DNA of 64,000 bases from Arthrobacter sp. Soil782 (lineage in GTDB: Bacteria; Actinomycetota; Actinomycetes; Actinomycetales; Micrococcaceae): NCBI RefSeq assembly GCF_001428435.1, contig NZ_LMSO01000001.1:459486-523485 (forward strand), read 5' to 3'. A model generated the notes under the pieces. The model worked only from the letters and a program-made list of their open reading frames with translations. It made no database searches and had not been told where the DNA came from. Numbering within the stretch: the first letter of the stretch is position 1; every line of letters starts with the position of its first letter. A program made the translations under genes and the position numbers. This document shows positions 8,898-17,263 of the stretch, piece by piece.

Positions 8898-9752
8898 TCA
8901 GCGCCCGATCTCAGTCCTGACTGCGAACAGCTCCGGGAAGAACGTCAGCTCCAGCGCCTTCTGCAGGAACCCGACGCCGCTGGACCCACCGGTTCCGGTC
9001 TTGTGGCCGATGGTGCGCTCCACGGTCTTCAGGTGCCGGAACCGCCATAGCTGGAAGTTGTCCTCCAGGTCCACGAGCTCTTCACACGCCTCGTAGACGT
9101 CCCAGTGACCGGCAGCGTCCTCATACACCTCCTTGTAGACCTGGACCAGCCCGGGGTTGAACTCATGCGCGCGCGTTACGTCCCGTTCAAGCAGTTCCGT
9201 GGGGATAACGTAGCCGCGACGCGAGAGGTAGGCAATGAACTCGTCGTAGATGCTGGTTTCCCGAAGCAGCCGCGACAGGAGCTCGAAAGCTTCAGCGTCG
9301 CTTTCGAACACCTGCAGCATTCCCGCGTTCTTGTTGCCGAGCAGGAATTCGACGGCACGGTACTGGTAGGACTGGAACCCGCTGGCTGCCTGGAGCGCAC
9401 CGCGGAACTCCGCGTATTCCGACGGCGTGAGCGTCGCCAGAACAGACCACTGTTCGGTCAGCGAGCGCTGAATGTGCTTGATGCGCGCTATGCCCTTCAT
9501 GGCTGCCCGTAGATCATCCGCCTGCAGGTGCGTACGGACCGCACCGAGCTCATGCAGGACAAGCTTCAGCCAGAGTTCGGAGGTCTGGTGCTGGATGATG
9601 AACAGCATTTCATCATGGTGTTCCGGCCTACTGACCGGATGCTGCGCGGAAAGAATGGAGTCCAGAGCGAGGTAGGACCCATAACTCATCTTCCCCGAGA
9701 AATCCTTTTCGATGCCTGCTTCAAGGTTTCTGGTATTCCGCTCCACGCTCAT
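8898..9752 (-). CDS. kynA: Tryptophan 2,3-dioxygenase
   Basis: 284 aa haem dioxygenase, first step of the kynurenine pathway (L-Trp to N-formylkynurenine). Landmarks match the numbering of characterised bacterial enzymes: FIIQHQTSELWLKL with Phe51 and His55, Tyr113 and Arg117 in SEYAEFRGAL, His241 in FRHLKTVERTIGHKTGTGG as haem ligand, and the GTGGSSG loop. The ATG at 9750-9752 is chosen because the family begins at this point; a longer reading to 9893 would add an unrelated Arg-rich leader crossing the next gene. No kynB or kynU is nearby, so the rest of the pathway must lie elsewhere or be absent. Confidence 0.95.
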   Translation of the reverse strand: MSVERNTRNLEAGIEKDFSGKMSYGSYLALDSILSAQHPVSRPEHHDEMLFIIQHQTSELWLKLVLHELGAVRTHLQADDLRAAMKGIARIKHIQRSLTEQWSVLATLTPSEYAEFRGALQAASGFQSYQYRAVEFLLGNKNAGMLQVFESDAEAFELLSRLLRETSIYDEFIAYLSRRGYVIPTELLERDVTRAHEFNPGLVQVYKEVYEDAAGHWDVYEACEELVDLEDNFQLWRFRHLKTVERTIGHKTGTGGSSGVGFLQKALELTFFPELFAVRTEIGR

Positions 9753-9869
9753 GCGTCCCAGCGTAGTTCTTCGCACCAGTGAACTGCGCCACCGCGATCG
9801 CGCCTTTGGAGACTGCCATTGAAGACTGTCAGGGGCGGCCGCTAGGTTGGGGGAACCCGAGGAGGCACC

Positions 9870-10934
9870 ATGATCCCACCCACACCGTCCCACGTTCGCT
9901 GCAGCATTGTTCCGCCCTACCTATTGGCACGGCTGGCTAAACTCGAAGCTCCGGAACATCAGGCTGCCGCGGCCGCCGCCCGGCGCGCACTGGTGGAGTT
10001 GGACCCGATCCATCATGCCCGCGCCACAGCTCCCAGGGATCCATCGCGAGGAGCCGGTACCGCCGTCGTCCTGGCCCTGCGCCGAACCATAGCGGACGCT
10101 GGCGGCAGCGAATCCCTGCCTGGACAGATTGTCCGCCGGGAAGGCGATCCGCCTATGGGCGATGCAGCGGTGGATGAAGCGTATGCCGGCCTTGGTGCGA
10201 CGTATGAGCTGTTCAGCGAGGTGTACGGGAGGTCATCCATTGACAACTCGGGCCTGCCGCTGGATGCCACGGTTCACTACGGGCAGCAGTATGACAACGC
10301 GTTCTGGGACGGCACCCGGATGGTGTTCGGAGACGGTGACGGTGAGATCTTCGGGCGTTTCACGGCGTCGCTCACGGTGATCGGCCACGAACTGGCACAT
10401 GGATTCACGCAGTACTCCTCCAACCTGCGGTACCAGGGCCAATCGGGTGCGCTCAACGAATCCATCTCGGATGTCTTCGGGGTGCTGGTCGAGCAGCGAG
10501 AGCTGGGGCAGTCCGCAGATGCAGCGAGCTGGCTGGTCGGTGAAGGTCTCTTCACTGACGAGGTAGAGGGGCGCGCGCTGCGCTCGCTGAAGGCGCCGGG
10601 AACCGCTTACGACGACGACGTCCTCGGCAAGGATCCGCAGCCCGCCACCATGGCGGATTACGTGGACACCACGTCAGACAACGGCGGCGTGCACATTAAT
10701 TCCGGTATCCCGAACCATGCCTTCTACATCGCAGCCGCACGGCTGGGCGGAAATGCGTGGGAGCGCTGTGGTCAGATCTGGTATGACGCCGCGACCGGTG
10801 GCCGCGTTCCCACGGACTGCGATTTCTCGCTGTTCGCTTCCGTAACCGTTGAAGCCGCCATCGCCCGATTCGGGGACGGGTCACCGGAGGCGGACGCGGT
10901 CCGTTATGCGTGGCGGGAAGTGGGCGTGCTGTGA
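9870..10934 (+). CDS. Protealysin-like M4 metalloprotease
   Basis: 354 aa thermolysin-family (M4) zinc protease without a signal peptide. A short propeptide of about 50 residues contains IVPPYLL, matching the PPxY-type propeptide motif of protealysin-like proteases. The catalytic HELAH is at 173-177. The third zinc ligand Glu197 lies in ALNESISDVFG, and the catalytic His275 in GGVHINSGIPNHAFY. It is much shorter than secreted thermolysins because the long FTP/PepSY propeptide is missing. Export, if any, would be non-classical. Its stop overlaps the start of an emfourin-like gene by four bases, which links enzyme and inhibitor synthesis. Confidence 0.92.
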   Translation: MIPPTPSHVRCSIVPPYLLARLAKLEAPEHQAAAAAARRALVELDPIHHARATAPRDPSRGAGTAVVLALRRTIADAGGSESLPGQIVRREGDPPMGDAAVDEAYAGLGATYELFSEVYGRSSIDNSGLPLDATVHYGQQYDNAFWDGTRMVFGDGDGEIFGRFTASLTVIGHELAHGFTQYSSNLRYQGQSGALNESISDVFGVLVEQRELGQSADAASWLVGEGLFTDEVEGRALRSLKAPGTAYDDDVLGKDPQPATMADYVDTTSDNGGVHINSGIPNHAFYIAAARLGGNAWERCGQIWYDAATGGRVPTDCDFSLFASVTVEAAIARFGDGSPEADAVRYAWREVGVL

Positions 10935-11239
10935 CGCGGATTGAGGTGTCGCGTTCGGGCGGATTCGCCGGGCTGACCCGCACGTGGAGTGTGGAGGTGA
11001 GCTCCACTGAGGCGGAGGAACGCTGGCTGCCCCTCCTGGAGGGTGCGGACAACAGCGGAGTCGAGGATGCCGAACGCGATCGCTACGTCTACCACATCGC
11101 TATCGGCTACCGGGAAGTGACCGTCGCCGAGAGCGCGGTGGAAGGCCCCTGGAAGGAACTCGTGGAGTGGGTCAAAGACGCCTCGTCCAGCCAGCGTGGA
11201 GAAGACTCGGGTCAGGAATCCGGTCAGGCGCCTGGCTGA
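10931..11239 (+). CDS. Emfourin-like inhibitor of the adjacent M4 protease
   Basis: 102 aa from a GTG at 10931 that overlaps the protease stop (GTGA); the longer reading from ATG 10910 would sit inside the protease gene. The start of the protein, IEVSRSGGFAGLTRTWSVE, resembles emfourin, the small slow tight-binding inhibitor encoded downstream of protealysin in Serratia. Like emfourin it is small, lacks a signal peptide and ends near an amphipathic stretch (ESAVEGPWKELVEWVKDA). The neighbour relationship supports the call strongly. Inhibition of this particular protease is inference. Confidence 0.82.
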   Translation: MTRIEVSRSGGFAGLTRTWSVEVSSTEAEERWLPLLEGADNSGVEDAERDRYVYHIAIGYREVTVAESAVEGPWKELVEWVKDASSSQRGEDSGQESGQAPG

Positions 11240-11323
11240 TGCCCGCCAAGACGCCGGTTACCGCGCGGGCGCCTAATGCATCCCGCACATGTTGTAGTGT
11301 TTATGGAGCGGTTTCGGCCGCAT

Positions 11324-11397
11324 GCGGGCGTAGCTCAATGGTAGAGCGCTAGCTTCCCAAGCTCGATACGCGGGTTCGATTCCCGTCGCCCGCTCCA
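11324..11397 (+). tRNA. tRNA-Gly, anticodon CCC
   Basis: A complete cloverleaf reads from the sequence: acceptor GCGGGCG/CGCCCGC, D arm GCTC/GAGC, anticodon loop TTCCCAA, four-base variable loop, T arm GCGGG/CCCGT with loop TTCGATT, discriminator T, and CCA encoded at 11395-11397. The anticodon stem CTAGC/GCTCG has one mismatch, position 28 T against 42 C. It decodes GGG glycine codons. Confidence 0.95.
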
Positions 11398-11454
11398 TAG
11401 ATAGAATCGGCCGCTCCACAGTTGGATTGGACCTGCGCCTCCGAGGTACAACGG

Positions 11455-11793
11455 TCAGCTCGTAGAGCGCGGCCCAAACATGATTACCGCAACGCCCGCG
11501 AGGCAGACGGCGCTTCCGATCAAATCCCAGCGGTCAGGCCGGAAACCGTCAACGGCCATACCCCACGCAAGTGATCCCACAACGAAGACGCCGCCATACG
11601 CGGCAAGGATCCGACCGAAGTGAGCATCAGGCTGCAGAGTCGCAACGAAACCGTAAGCACCGAGGGCCATGACCCCCAAACCTGCCCACCACCACGGCTG
11701 GTTTTCCCGCACGCTCTGCCACACGAGCCACGCTCCCCCGATCTCGGCCACCGCTGCAACGGCAAAAAGGACAATGACGAGAAGGATGCTCAT
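11455..11793 (-). CDS. YnfA-family small membrane protein
   Basis: 112 aa with four predicted transmembrane helices and the family landmarks [15 protein letters not shown] near the N-terminus and [15 protein letters not shown] in the middle, so it belongs to UPF0060/YnfA. These proteins resemble half-size drug/metabolite or SMR-type exporters. Efflux of toxic compounds has been suggested for enteric homologues, but the substrate is not established. It is monocistronic here and lies between tRNA-Gly and an MFS gene. Confidence 0.88.
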   Translation of the reverse strand: MSILLVIVLFAVAAVAEIGGAWLVWQSVRENQPWWWAGLGVMALGAYGFVATLQPDAHFGRILAAYGGVFVVGSLAWGMAVDGFRPDRWDLIGSAVCLAGVAVIMFGPRSTS

Positions 11794-11878
11794 GACCCCA
11801 TTATTTCGCTGCGCTGCAATTTACTGCGCTGCTATTTCCCAGCCACGTTCTGGGCGCGCGCACAAGCCAGCCGTCCGG

Positions 11879-13231
11879 CTACGAAACCTTCGGCACAATC
11901 GCAACCAACCGGCGTCGTTCATCGTGCGTTGATGTCCAGCGAAAGCGAACAGTCAACTGGCCGCGACGGGCAAGCACGACGGCGATGCATCCCGCCGCCA
12001 CAACGGGAACCCCTCCGGCAATCACCATGGTGGGCTGTGCACCGATATTCTCCGCAAGCCACCCGATCATGGGACCACCGAGTGCCTGCCCGCCGATGAG
12101 CACCATCATGTAGAGGCTCATCACGCGTCCGCGGATGGCCAGGTTGGTGGATGTCTGAACCAGCTGGTTGGCTCCCGTGACAAACCACAGGCAGCCGATT
12201 CCTGCACAGAACATCAGCATCGTGAACACGAGTTGGCTAGGCACATACGCGGCGATCACCATGAACCCTCCAAACGCCGTCATTCCGCCAAGTACCCCGC
12301 GCAGCCGCAGCGTTGTTCGGCGGGTGGACGCGAGAGCACCGACCAGCGAGCCGCTCGCCAGAGCGGTATTGAGCAGGCCGTAGCCGCCCGCGCCCGATTC
12401 GAAGACGCTGTCGGCAAAAGCTGCCAGAAGCACCGGTGTGCTGAGCGCAAAGACGGCCACGAAGGCGGCGCAGACCGTGGTCCAGAAAATAGCCGGCTTG
12501 TTGAGAAGGTACCGTGCACCCGCACGCAACTGCCCCTTCGCGCGGGGTGCCGGCGCCGTCGCGTTGAGTTGGTCAGTACGCAGCCGGGCCAGCGTCAGCA
12601 CTGTGTAGCAGCAGGCAATCGCATTGATGGCGAACGCCCACCCGCCTCCAACGGCAACAATGAGCAAACCACTGATTGCCGGACCCACCATGGCGCCGAG
12701 TTGGAAGATCGACGAGTTGAGGCTGATCGCATTTCGCAGGTGGATTGGCCCAACGAGGTCATTGACGAAGACCTGACGCGCGGGAGCGTCCACCACAGTC
12801 ACCAGGCCGAGGACAAAGGCAATGAGGTAGACGTGCCACACCTCGATCAGACCCGAGAGCGCCAGCACCGCCATGGCTGCCGCCATGAGTGCCGCAACAC
12901 TCTGCGAAATGATGAGGAGGGTGCGTTTGGAATAGCGGTCCGCCACCACTCCTCCCCAAGGCCCGAGAATCAGCATCGGAGCAAACTGCAGCGCAACGGT
13001 CACGCCTACGGCTGCCACGGATCCCGACAGCTCGAGGACCATCCAGTCCTGTGCGATGCGCTGCATCCAGACAGCTACGACGGCGATGAGGTGGGAGAGT
13101 GCGAACAGGCGGAAGTTCGGGATGCGAAGCGAGATGAACGTGTCGCGCCAGGCTGGGCGCTGCGAGGTGACGGGAATCGGGGCGGTCAGTGTGGGATCTC
13201 CGGCCGGTACGGAGGGCGGTGGGGGTGCCAA
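11879..13231 (-). CDS. MFS exporter, EntS/MFS_3 type
   Basis: Twelve-helix transporter. The core begins WRDTFISLRIPNFRLFALSH and carries the MFS motif WGGVVADRYSKRTLLI after helix 2, as in enterobactin exporter EntS and multidrug MFS_3 proteins. A TTG at 13229-13231 preceded by AGGAAAG (six-base spacing) is chosen, giving 450 aa. An ATG at 13303 in frame would add 24 residues reading into the regulatory region next to lysR and lacks a good ribosome site; the start stays uncertain. It is divergent from a LysR gene, which probably controls it. Substrate unknown. Confidence 0.83.
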   Translation of the reverse strand: MAPPPPSVPAGDPTLTAPIPVTSQRPAWRDTFISLRIPNFRLFALSHLIAVVAVWMQRIAQDWMVLELSGSVAAVGVTVALQFAPMLILGPWGGVVADRYSKRTLLIISQSVAALMAAAMAVLALSGLIEVWHVYLIAFVLGLVTVVDAPARQVFVNDLVGPIHLRNAISLNSSIFQLGAMVGPAISGLLIVAVGGGWAFAINAIACCYTVLTLARLRTDQLNATAPAPRAKGQLRAGARYLLNKPAIFWTTVCAAFVAVFALSTPVLLAAFADSVFESGAGGYGLLNTALASGSLVGALASTRRTTLRLRGVLGGMTAFGGFMVIAAYVPSQLVFTMLMFCAGIGCLWFVTGANQLVQTSTNLAIRGRVMSLYMMVLIGGQALGGPMIGWLAENIGAQPTMVIAGGVPVVAAGCIAVVLARRGQLTVRFRWTSTHDERRRLVAIVPKVS

Positions 13232-13291
13232 GGGAACTTTCCTGAACTTGGTGGGATAGGGATAGGAGCGGTCAGTACCCTTCAACGCTAA

Positions 13292-13345
13292 CCAGCCACC
13301 CACCTATAAGGAATGGTGATCGAGCTTATAAGTACTATTGAGAAA
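13292..13345. promoter_or_regulatory. Candidate LysR operator/promoter in the MFS-lysR divergent spacer
   Basis: The 140-base spacer contains two TATAAG-bearing elements, CCTATAAGG (about 13302) and the palindrome CTTATAAG (about 13325), roughly 22 bases apart, in an otherwise GC-rich background. LysR-type regulators usually bind such spaced inverted motifs between themselves and a divergent target. Either element could also serve as a -10 box. Sequence-only inference. Confidence 0.4.
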
Positions 13346-13371
13346 CGTAATGGCTGGACGAAGGGTAGCCC

Positions 13372-14232
13372 GTGTACGACTCCATCCAACTCAAATCCTT
13401 CCTGGCCGTCGCCGAGACCCGCAGTTTCACGGGAGCCGCAGCCAAACTCGGGCTGAGTCAGCCCACGGTCAGCCAGCATGTCCGGAAGCTTGAAAAGGCC
13501 GCCGGCCGGATGCTCATTGCGCGGGATACCCGGGAAGTCCGTCTCACCGACAACGGCGATGCGATGGCCGGGTTTGCGCGCACCATACTGGCGGCCCAGG
13601 AACAGGCACTCGCCTATTTCTCTGGATCCGCCATGCGCGGACGGCTGCGCTTCGGGGTTGCCGATGACCTCGCCATCACCCAGCTTCCCCGGATCCTCCG
13701 GCACTTCCGTCAGCTCTACCCACAGATCAACCTTGAACTGACGGTGTCTCAAAGCCCGCCGCTGCTGCGCCGCCTGCGTGCCGGTCAACTGGACCTGATC
13801 CTCATCAAGTACATGGCCGGTACGGGTGAGGGCACCCTGGTGCAGCGTGACCGCCTCGTGTGGGCGGGCCATGCCAAGACAACGCTCGACGACGGCGCCC
13901 CGGTCCCGCTGATTGCCTACCAGGCGCCCAGCCTCAGCCGGCAAATGGCCATCGAAGCACTTGAAAAGGCGGGCAGGACCTGGCGGATCACGTGCAATAC
14001 CCGGGAAATCAACGGCGTGCTGGCGGCCGCACGCGCGGGAATCGGGCTGGCCGTTTTTCCCCAGTCCCTCATTCCCGATGACCTCGTCCAGGTGACCAAC
14101 CGCTTCGATCTGCCTCCGCTGGGTGACGTGGACTTCACACTGCTGAGTAACCCGCTGGCAAACCAGGAGCTTGTCGAGACGTTGAGCACCGCCATCCTCG
14201 GCCGTGCGCTGCGCAAACCGACGGACTCCTGA
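13372..14232 (+). CDS. LysR-family transcriptional regulator
   Basis: 286 aa, GTG start. The N-terminal winged helix-turn-helix is explicit: YDSIQLKSFLAVAETRSFTG, then AAAKLGLSQPTVSQHVRKLE. It is followed by a periplasmic-binding-protein-like effector domain from about residue 88 (LRFGVADDLAITQLPRILRHF). The inducer is unknown. It is transcribed divergently from the MFS exporter, an arrangement typical of a LysR protein controlling an efflux gene in response to its substrate. An autoregulatory site is expected in the shared spacer. Confidence 0.92.
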   Translation: MYDSIQLKSFLAVAETRSFTGAAAKLGLSQPTVSQHVRKLEKAAGRMLIARDTREVRLTDNGDAMAGFARTILAAQEQALAYFSGSAMRGRLRFGVADDLAITQLPRILRHFRQLYPQINLELTVSQSPPLLRRLRAGQLDLILIKYMAGTGEGTLVQRDRLVWAGHAKTTLDDGAPVPLIAYQAPSLSRQMAIEALEKAGRTWRITCNTREINGVLAAARAGIGLAVFPQSLIPDDLVQVTNRFDLPPLGDVDFTLLSNPLANQELVETLSTAILGRALRKPTDS

Positions 14233-14334
14233 CCATTGACTCTTGACCACGGTCGCGTGGCAAGTCTCGGTGGACAGCTGAGCGTGCGCAAGGCCACATA
14301 GCAGGCCGGTGGTGGCCAGCGTAGACTTGACGCG

Positions 14335-14763
14335 ATGAATCGCACAATGTTCAAGTCCAAAATCCACCGCGCTACGGTGACCCACGCGGACCTTCACTAC
14401 GTGGGTTCCGTAACTGTTGATCTGGACCTGCTGGAAGCAGCAGACATCCTTCCCGGTGAGATGGTGTCCATTGTGGACGTCACCAACGGTGCACGCCTGG
14501 AAACTTACACCATTGCTGGAGAACGCGGTTCCGGCGTCCTCGGCATCAACGGGCCCGCCGCTCATCTGGTGCATGAAGGAGATACGGTCATTCTCATCAC
14601 CTACGCTGCAATGACCACCGAAGAGGCACGGTCCTATGTGCCCACCATTGTGCACGTGGATACAGCCAACCGAATTATCGAACTGGGCAATGACCCTGCC
14701 GAAGGACTTACCGAGGGCTTGCAGCGGCCCCCCTTCGCCCTGAACAACGCCGCACTGCTCTAG
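14335..14763 (+). CDS. panD: Aspartate 1-decarboxylase precursor
   Basis: 142 aa pyruvoyl enzyme that makes beta-alanine for pantothenate and CoA. The start [20 protein letters not shown] and the self-cleavage site YVGS (Gly24-Ser25) are intact, as is the [17 protein letters not shown] stretch carrying active-site residues. Ser25 becomes the pyruvoyl group after maturation. panB and panC are not adjacent, so it appears monocistronic and ends at a strong terminator. The C-terminal 20 residues are an extension like that in other actinobacterial PanD proteins. Confidence 0.97.
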   Translation: MNRTMFKSKIHRATVTHADLHYVGSVTVDLDLLEAADILPGEMVSIVDVTNGARLETYTIAGERGSGVLGINGPAAHLVHEGDTVILITYAAMTTEEARSYVPTIVHVDTANRIIELGNDPAEGLTEGLQRPPFALNNAALL

Positions 14764-14794
14764 TCTGCCGATCTCCGGAAGATGTAACATCAGG

Positions 14795-14828
14795 CCCCGC
14801 ACAAATGTGCGGGGTCTGGTGCTTTTTT
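14795..14828 (+). terminator. Rho-independent terminator of panD
   Basis: A perfect 8-base stem CCCCGCAC/GTGCGGGG with loop AAAT, followed after a few bases by TTTTTT, 31 bases past the panD stop. This is the most canonical terminator in the window. Confidence 0.88.
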
Positions 14829-14975
14829 CCACTTCGATATCGGCTTGGCAACGGATCCTAGCGAATTTGTCCCTGAGGGCTTAGTGTCAGAAAGGCAAGG
14901 CTGCTTTCTTTCCTTTGACCGGCACAGGCTCTCAGGATCGGAGCGGACCAGACTCGAGGTGGAGGCGAGGTACGC

Positions 14976-16301
14976 ATGCCGGGAAATCGCAGGATCAAGC
15001 AGCAGAAGAAGCGGATACGGAGGCGTTCGGGTGCCGTTACGGCAACCACGCTCGGGCTAGCTTCACTTCTCCTCAGTGGATGCGGACCAGCGGAATCAGG
15101 CGTCCCCACGCTCACCTGGTATATCAACCCGGACGCTGGCGGACAGGCCGCGATCGCGGAGCGCTGTACCGAACAGGCAAACGGTGAATACCGGATCGAA
15201 ACCTCGCTACTGCCCAATGATGCGGCTGCCCAGCGCGAGCAACTGGCACGCCGGCTGGCCGCGAATGATGACTCCCTGGACATCATGAGCATCGACCCAC
15301 CGTTCGTCCCTGAGCTGGCAACGTTCCTCGCTCCCGTACCCGAAGGGGTCGCCGAGCGCACCACCGAGAACACGTTGGAAGGCGCACTGCAGGGAGCAAT
15401 GTACAAGGATGAGCTGGTAACGGTTCCGTTCTGGGCCAATACGCAGATCCTCTGGTACCGCGAGTCCGTCGCTGAGGAAGCCGGTCTCGACATGTCGCAG
15501 CCGGTCACCTGGGACCAGCTGATGGAGGTTGCAGCAACGCAGGACGTCGAGCTTGGCGTCCAGGGCTCACAGGCCGAATCGATGACCGTATGGATCAACT
15601 CCCTCATCGAGTCAGCCGGTGGAACCATCCTCGAAACTCCGGAAGCACCCGCTGACGAGATTGAGTTGGGCCTTGTCAGTGAGGCAGGGCGTGAGGCTGC
15701 CCGCATCATCGGGACAATCGGCGATCAGGAGCTGGGCGGACCGGGGCTGGCAACATCCACCGAGAACACTTCACTGAACCTCTTCCAGGGCGAGTCCGGT
15801 TCCTTCATGGTCAACTACCCCTTCGTCTGGCCTGCCACGCAGTCCGCAGTAGAGGGAGGCTCGCTTGATCAGGCAGTGCTCGATGACATCGGGTGGGCGC
15901 TATACCCACGGGTTTACGAGGACCAGGAAACTGCTCCCCCGCTGGGCGGAATCAACCTCGGCGTCGGGGCGGACAGTGACAACCCTGAACTGGCGTACAA
16001 GGCGATCGAATGCATCGTTCAGCCCGAGAACCAGACCGAGTACTTCCTGACCAACGGCAACCCGCCGTCCAACTCGGAATCCTACGAGGATCCCCGGATC
16101 GAGGAACAGTTCCCCATGGCTGAGACCATCCGCCAGTCACTGGAGCTCGCAGCACCGCGGCCGCAGACCCCGTTCTACAACGAAATTTCCACCGGCCTCC
16201 AGCAGACCTGGACACCGCCGGATGAAGTGGAGCCGGAAACCACTCCGGAGGAATCGGCGGAATTCATTACCGCCGTGCTGAGAGGGGAGAGGCTGCTGTG
16301 A
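14976..16301 (+). CDS. LpqY-type sugar-binding lipoprotein of an ABC importer
   Basis: 441 aa family-1 extracellular solute-binding protein. A basic N-terminus and hydrophobic segment end in the lipobox LLSGC with the lipidated Cys36. The mature part starts near TLTWYINPDAGGQAAIAERC, resembling mycobacterial LpqY, the trehalose-binding protein. A good ribosome site (GGAGGCGAGG) precedes the ATG. It heads an operon with two permeases and an ATPase, and its stop overlaps the next start by four bases. The substrate is most likely trehalose or another alpha-glucoside; this is inferred from similarity only. Confidence 0.88.
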   Translation: MPGNRRIKQQKKRIRRRSGAVTATTLGLASLLLSGCGPAESGVPTLTWYINPDAGGQAAIAERCTEQANGEYRIETSLLPNDAAAQREQLARRLAANDDSLDIMSIDPPFVPELATFLAPVPEGVAERTTENTLEGALQGAMYKDELVTVPFWANTQILWYRESVAEEAGLDMSQPVTWDQLMEVAATQDVELGVQGSQAESMTVWINSLIESAGGTILETPEAPADEIELGLVSEAGREAARIIGTIGDQELGGPGLATSTENTSLNLFQGESGSFMVNYPFVWPATQSAVEGGSLDQAVLDDIGWALYPRVYEDQETAPPLGGINLGVGADSDNPELAYKAIECIVQPENQTEYFLTNGNPPSNSESYEDPRIEEQFPMAETIRQSLELAAPRPQTPFYNEISTGLQQTWTPPDEVEPETTPEESAEFITAVLRGERLL

Positions 16302-17263
16302 CCAGCGCAATCACCAAGAACCCGCGGGCCATGAAGTCCGACGACGGCCCTCACAACGATTACAGCGACCGGGCAAAAGCTGAGCGACGCCTGGGGTGGT
16401 TACTCGCCGGTCCCGCCTTCATCATCATGCTGGCGGTCACCCTCTACCCGATCATCCAGGCGTTCTTCGATTCGCTGTATGCCTTCCGGTTGACGGCTCC
16501 CGACGAGCGCGAGTTCATCTTCCTGCAGAACTACGTGACCATCCTGGGTGATCCGGTGTGGTGGCGGGATCTGGCAGTCACCTCACTGATCACGGTGGTG
16601 ACGGTCGCCGTCGAACTTGTCCTCGGTTTTGCCCTTGCCCTGGTGATGCACCGGGCGCTGAAAGCCGTCCGGGGTTGGCTCCGTACCGCCATCCTGGTGC
16701 CCTACGGAATCATCACCGTGGTCTCGGCCTACGCGTGGTTCTACGCATTCGACATCAGTTCCGGATATGTGAACTCGTGGTTTGACTGGGTACCGGGCAT
16801 CGATCAGGACCTGAACTGGTTTGCACAGGCCAGCACGGCTCTGCCGGTCATCATGGCCTCGGAGATCTGGAAGACCACACCGTTCATCTCCCTCCTCCTG
16901 TTGGCCGGACTGGCGCAGGTGCCTGATGAACTGACGGAAGCCGCCAAAGTTGACGGCGCCACCTGGTGGGAGCAGATGCGCAAGGTCATCATCCCGAACA
17001 TGAAGGCGGCCATCATGGTTGCGGTCCTCTTCCGGGCGCTGGACGCGTTCCGAATATTCGACAACGTGTTCATCATGACAAACGGCCAGTACGGAACCGA
17101 GGTGCTTTCCCTCCTCGCCTACAGAACCTCCATCAGTAGGTTGGAGATTGGCCTCGGATCAGCTGTGTCAGTACTCCTGTTCGCCTGTGTCCTGCTGATC
17201 AGCTTCATTGCGATCAAGGTATTCAAGGTGGACCTGAGCGGATCAACAGGAGGAAAGCGATGA
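16298..17263 (+). CDS. Sugar ABC transporter permease, SugA/MalF type
   Basis: 321 aa, GTG start overlapping the lipoprotein stop. Six membrane helices, with the EAA loop EAAKVDGATWWEQMRKVIIPNM near residues 210-230 that docks on the ATPase. A hydrophilic N-terminus of about 30 residues precedes helix 1. It forms the inner-membrane channel with the next gene product. Sequence and order match SugA of the LpqY-SugABC system. Confidence 0.9.
   Translation: MTSAITKNPRAMKSDDGPHNDYSDRAKAERRLGWLLAGPAFIIMLAVTLYPIIQAFFDSLYAFRLTAPDEREFIFLQNYVTILGDPVWWRDLAVTSLITVVTVAVELVLGFALALVMHRALKAVRGWLRTAILVPYGIITVVSAYAWFYAFDISSGYVNSWFDWVPGIDQDLNWFAQASTALPVIMASEIWKTTPFISLLLLAGLAQVPDELTEAAKVDGATWWEQMRKVIIPNMKAAIMVAVLFRALDAFRIFDNVFIMTNGQYGTEVLSLLAYRTSISRLEIGLGSAVSVLLFACVLLISFIAIKVFKVDLSGSTGGKR

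Noticed and set aside
11324..11397. tRNA-Gly as integration site of a mobile element
   Set aside because: No integrase, repeated 3' tRNA end or atypical genes are found on either side.
12233..13291. 352-codon plus-strand frame opposite the MFS exporter
   Set aside because: Charged, helix-free composition and no ribosome site; the transporter helices are on the minus strand.
13288..14832. 514-codon minus-strand frame across lysR and panD
   Set aside because: Covers two clear plus-strand genes and a terminator; no recognisable domains.
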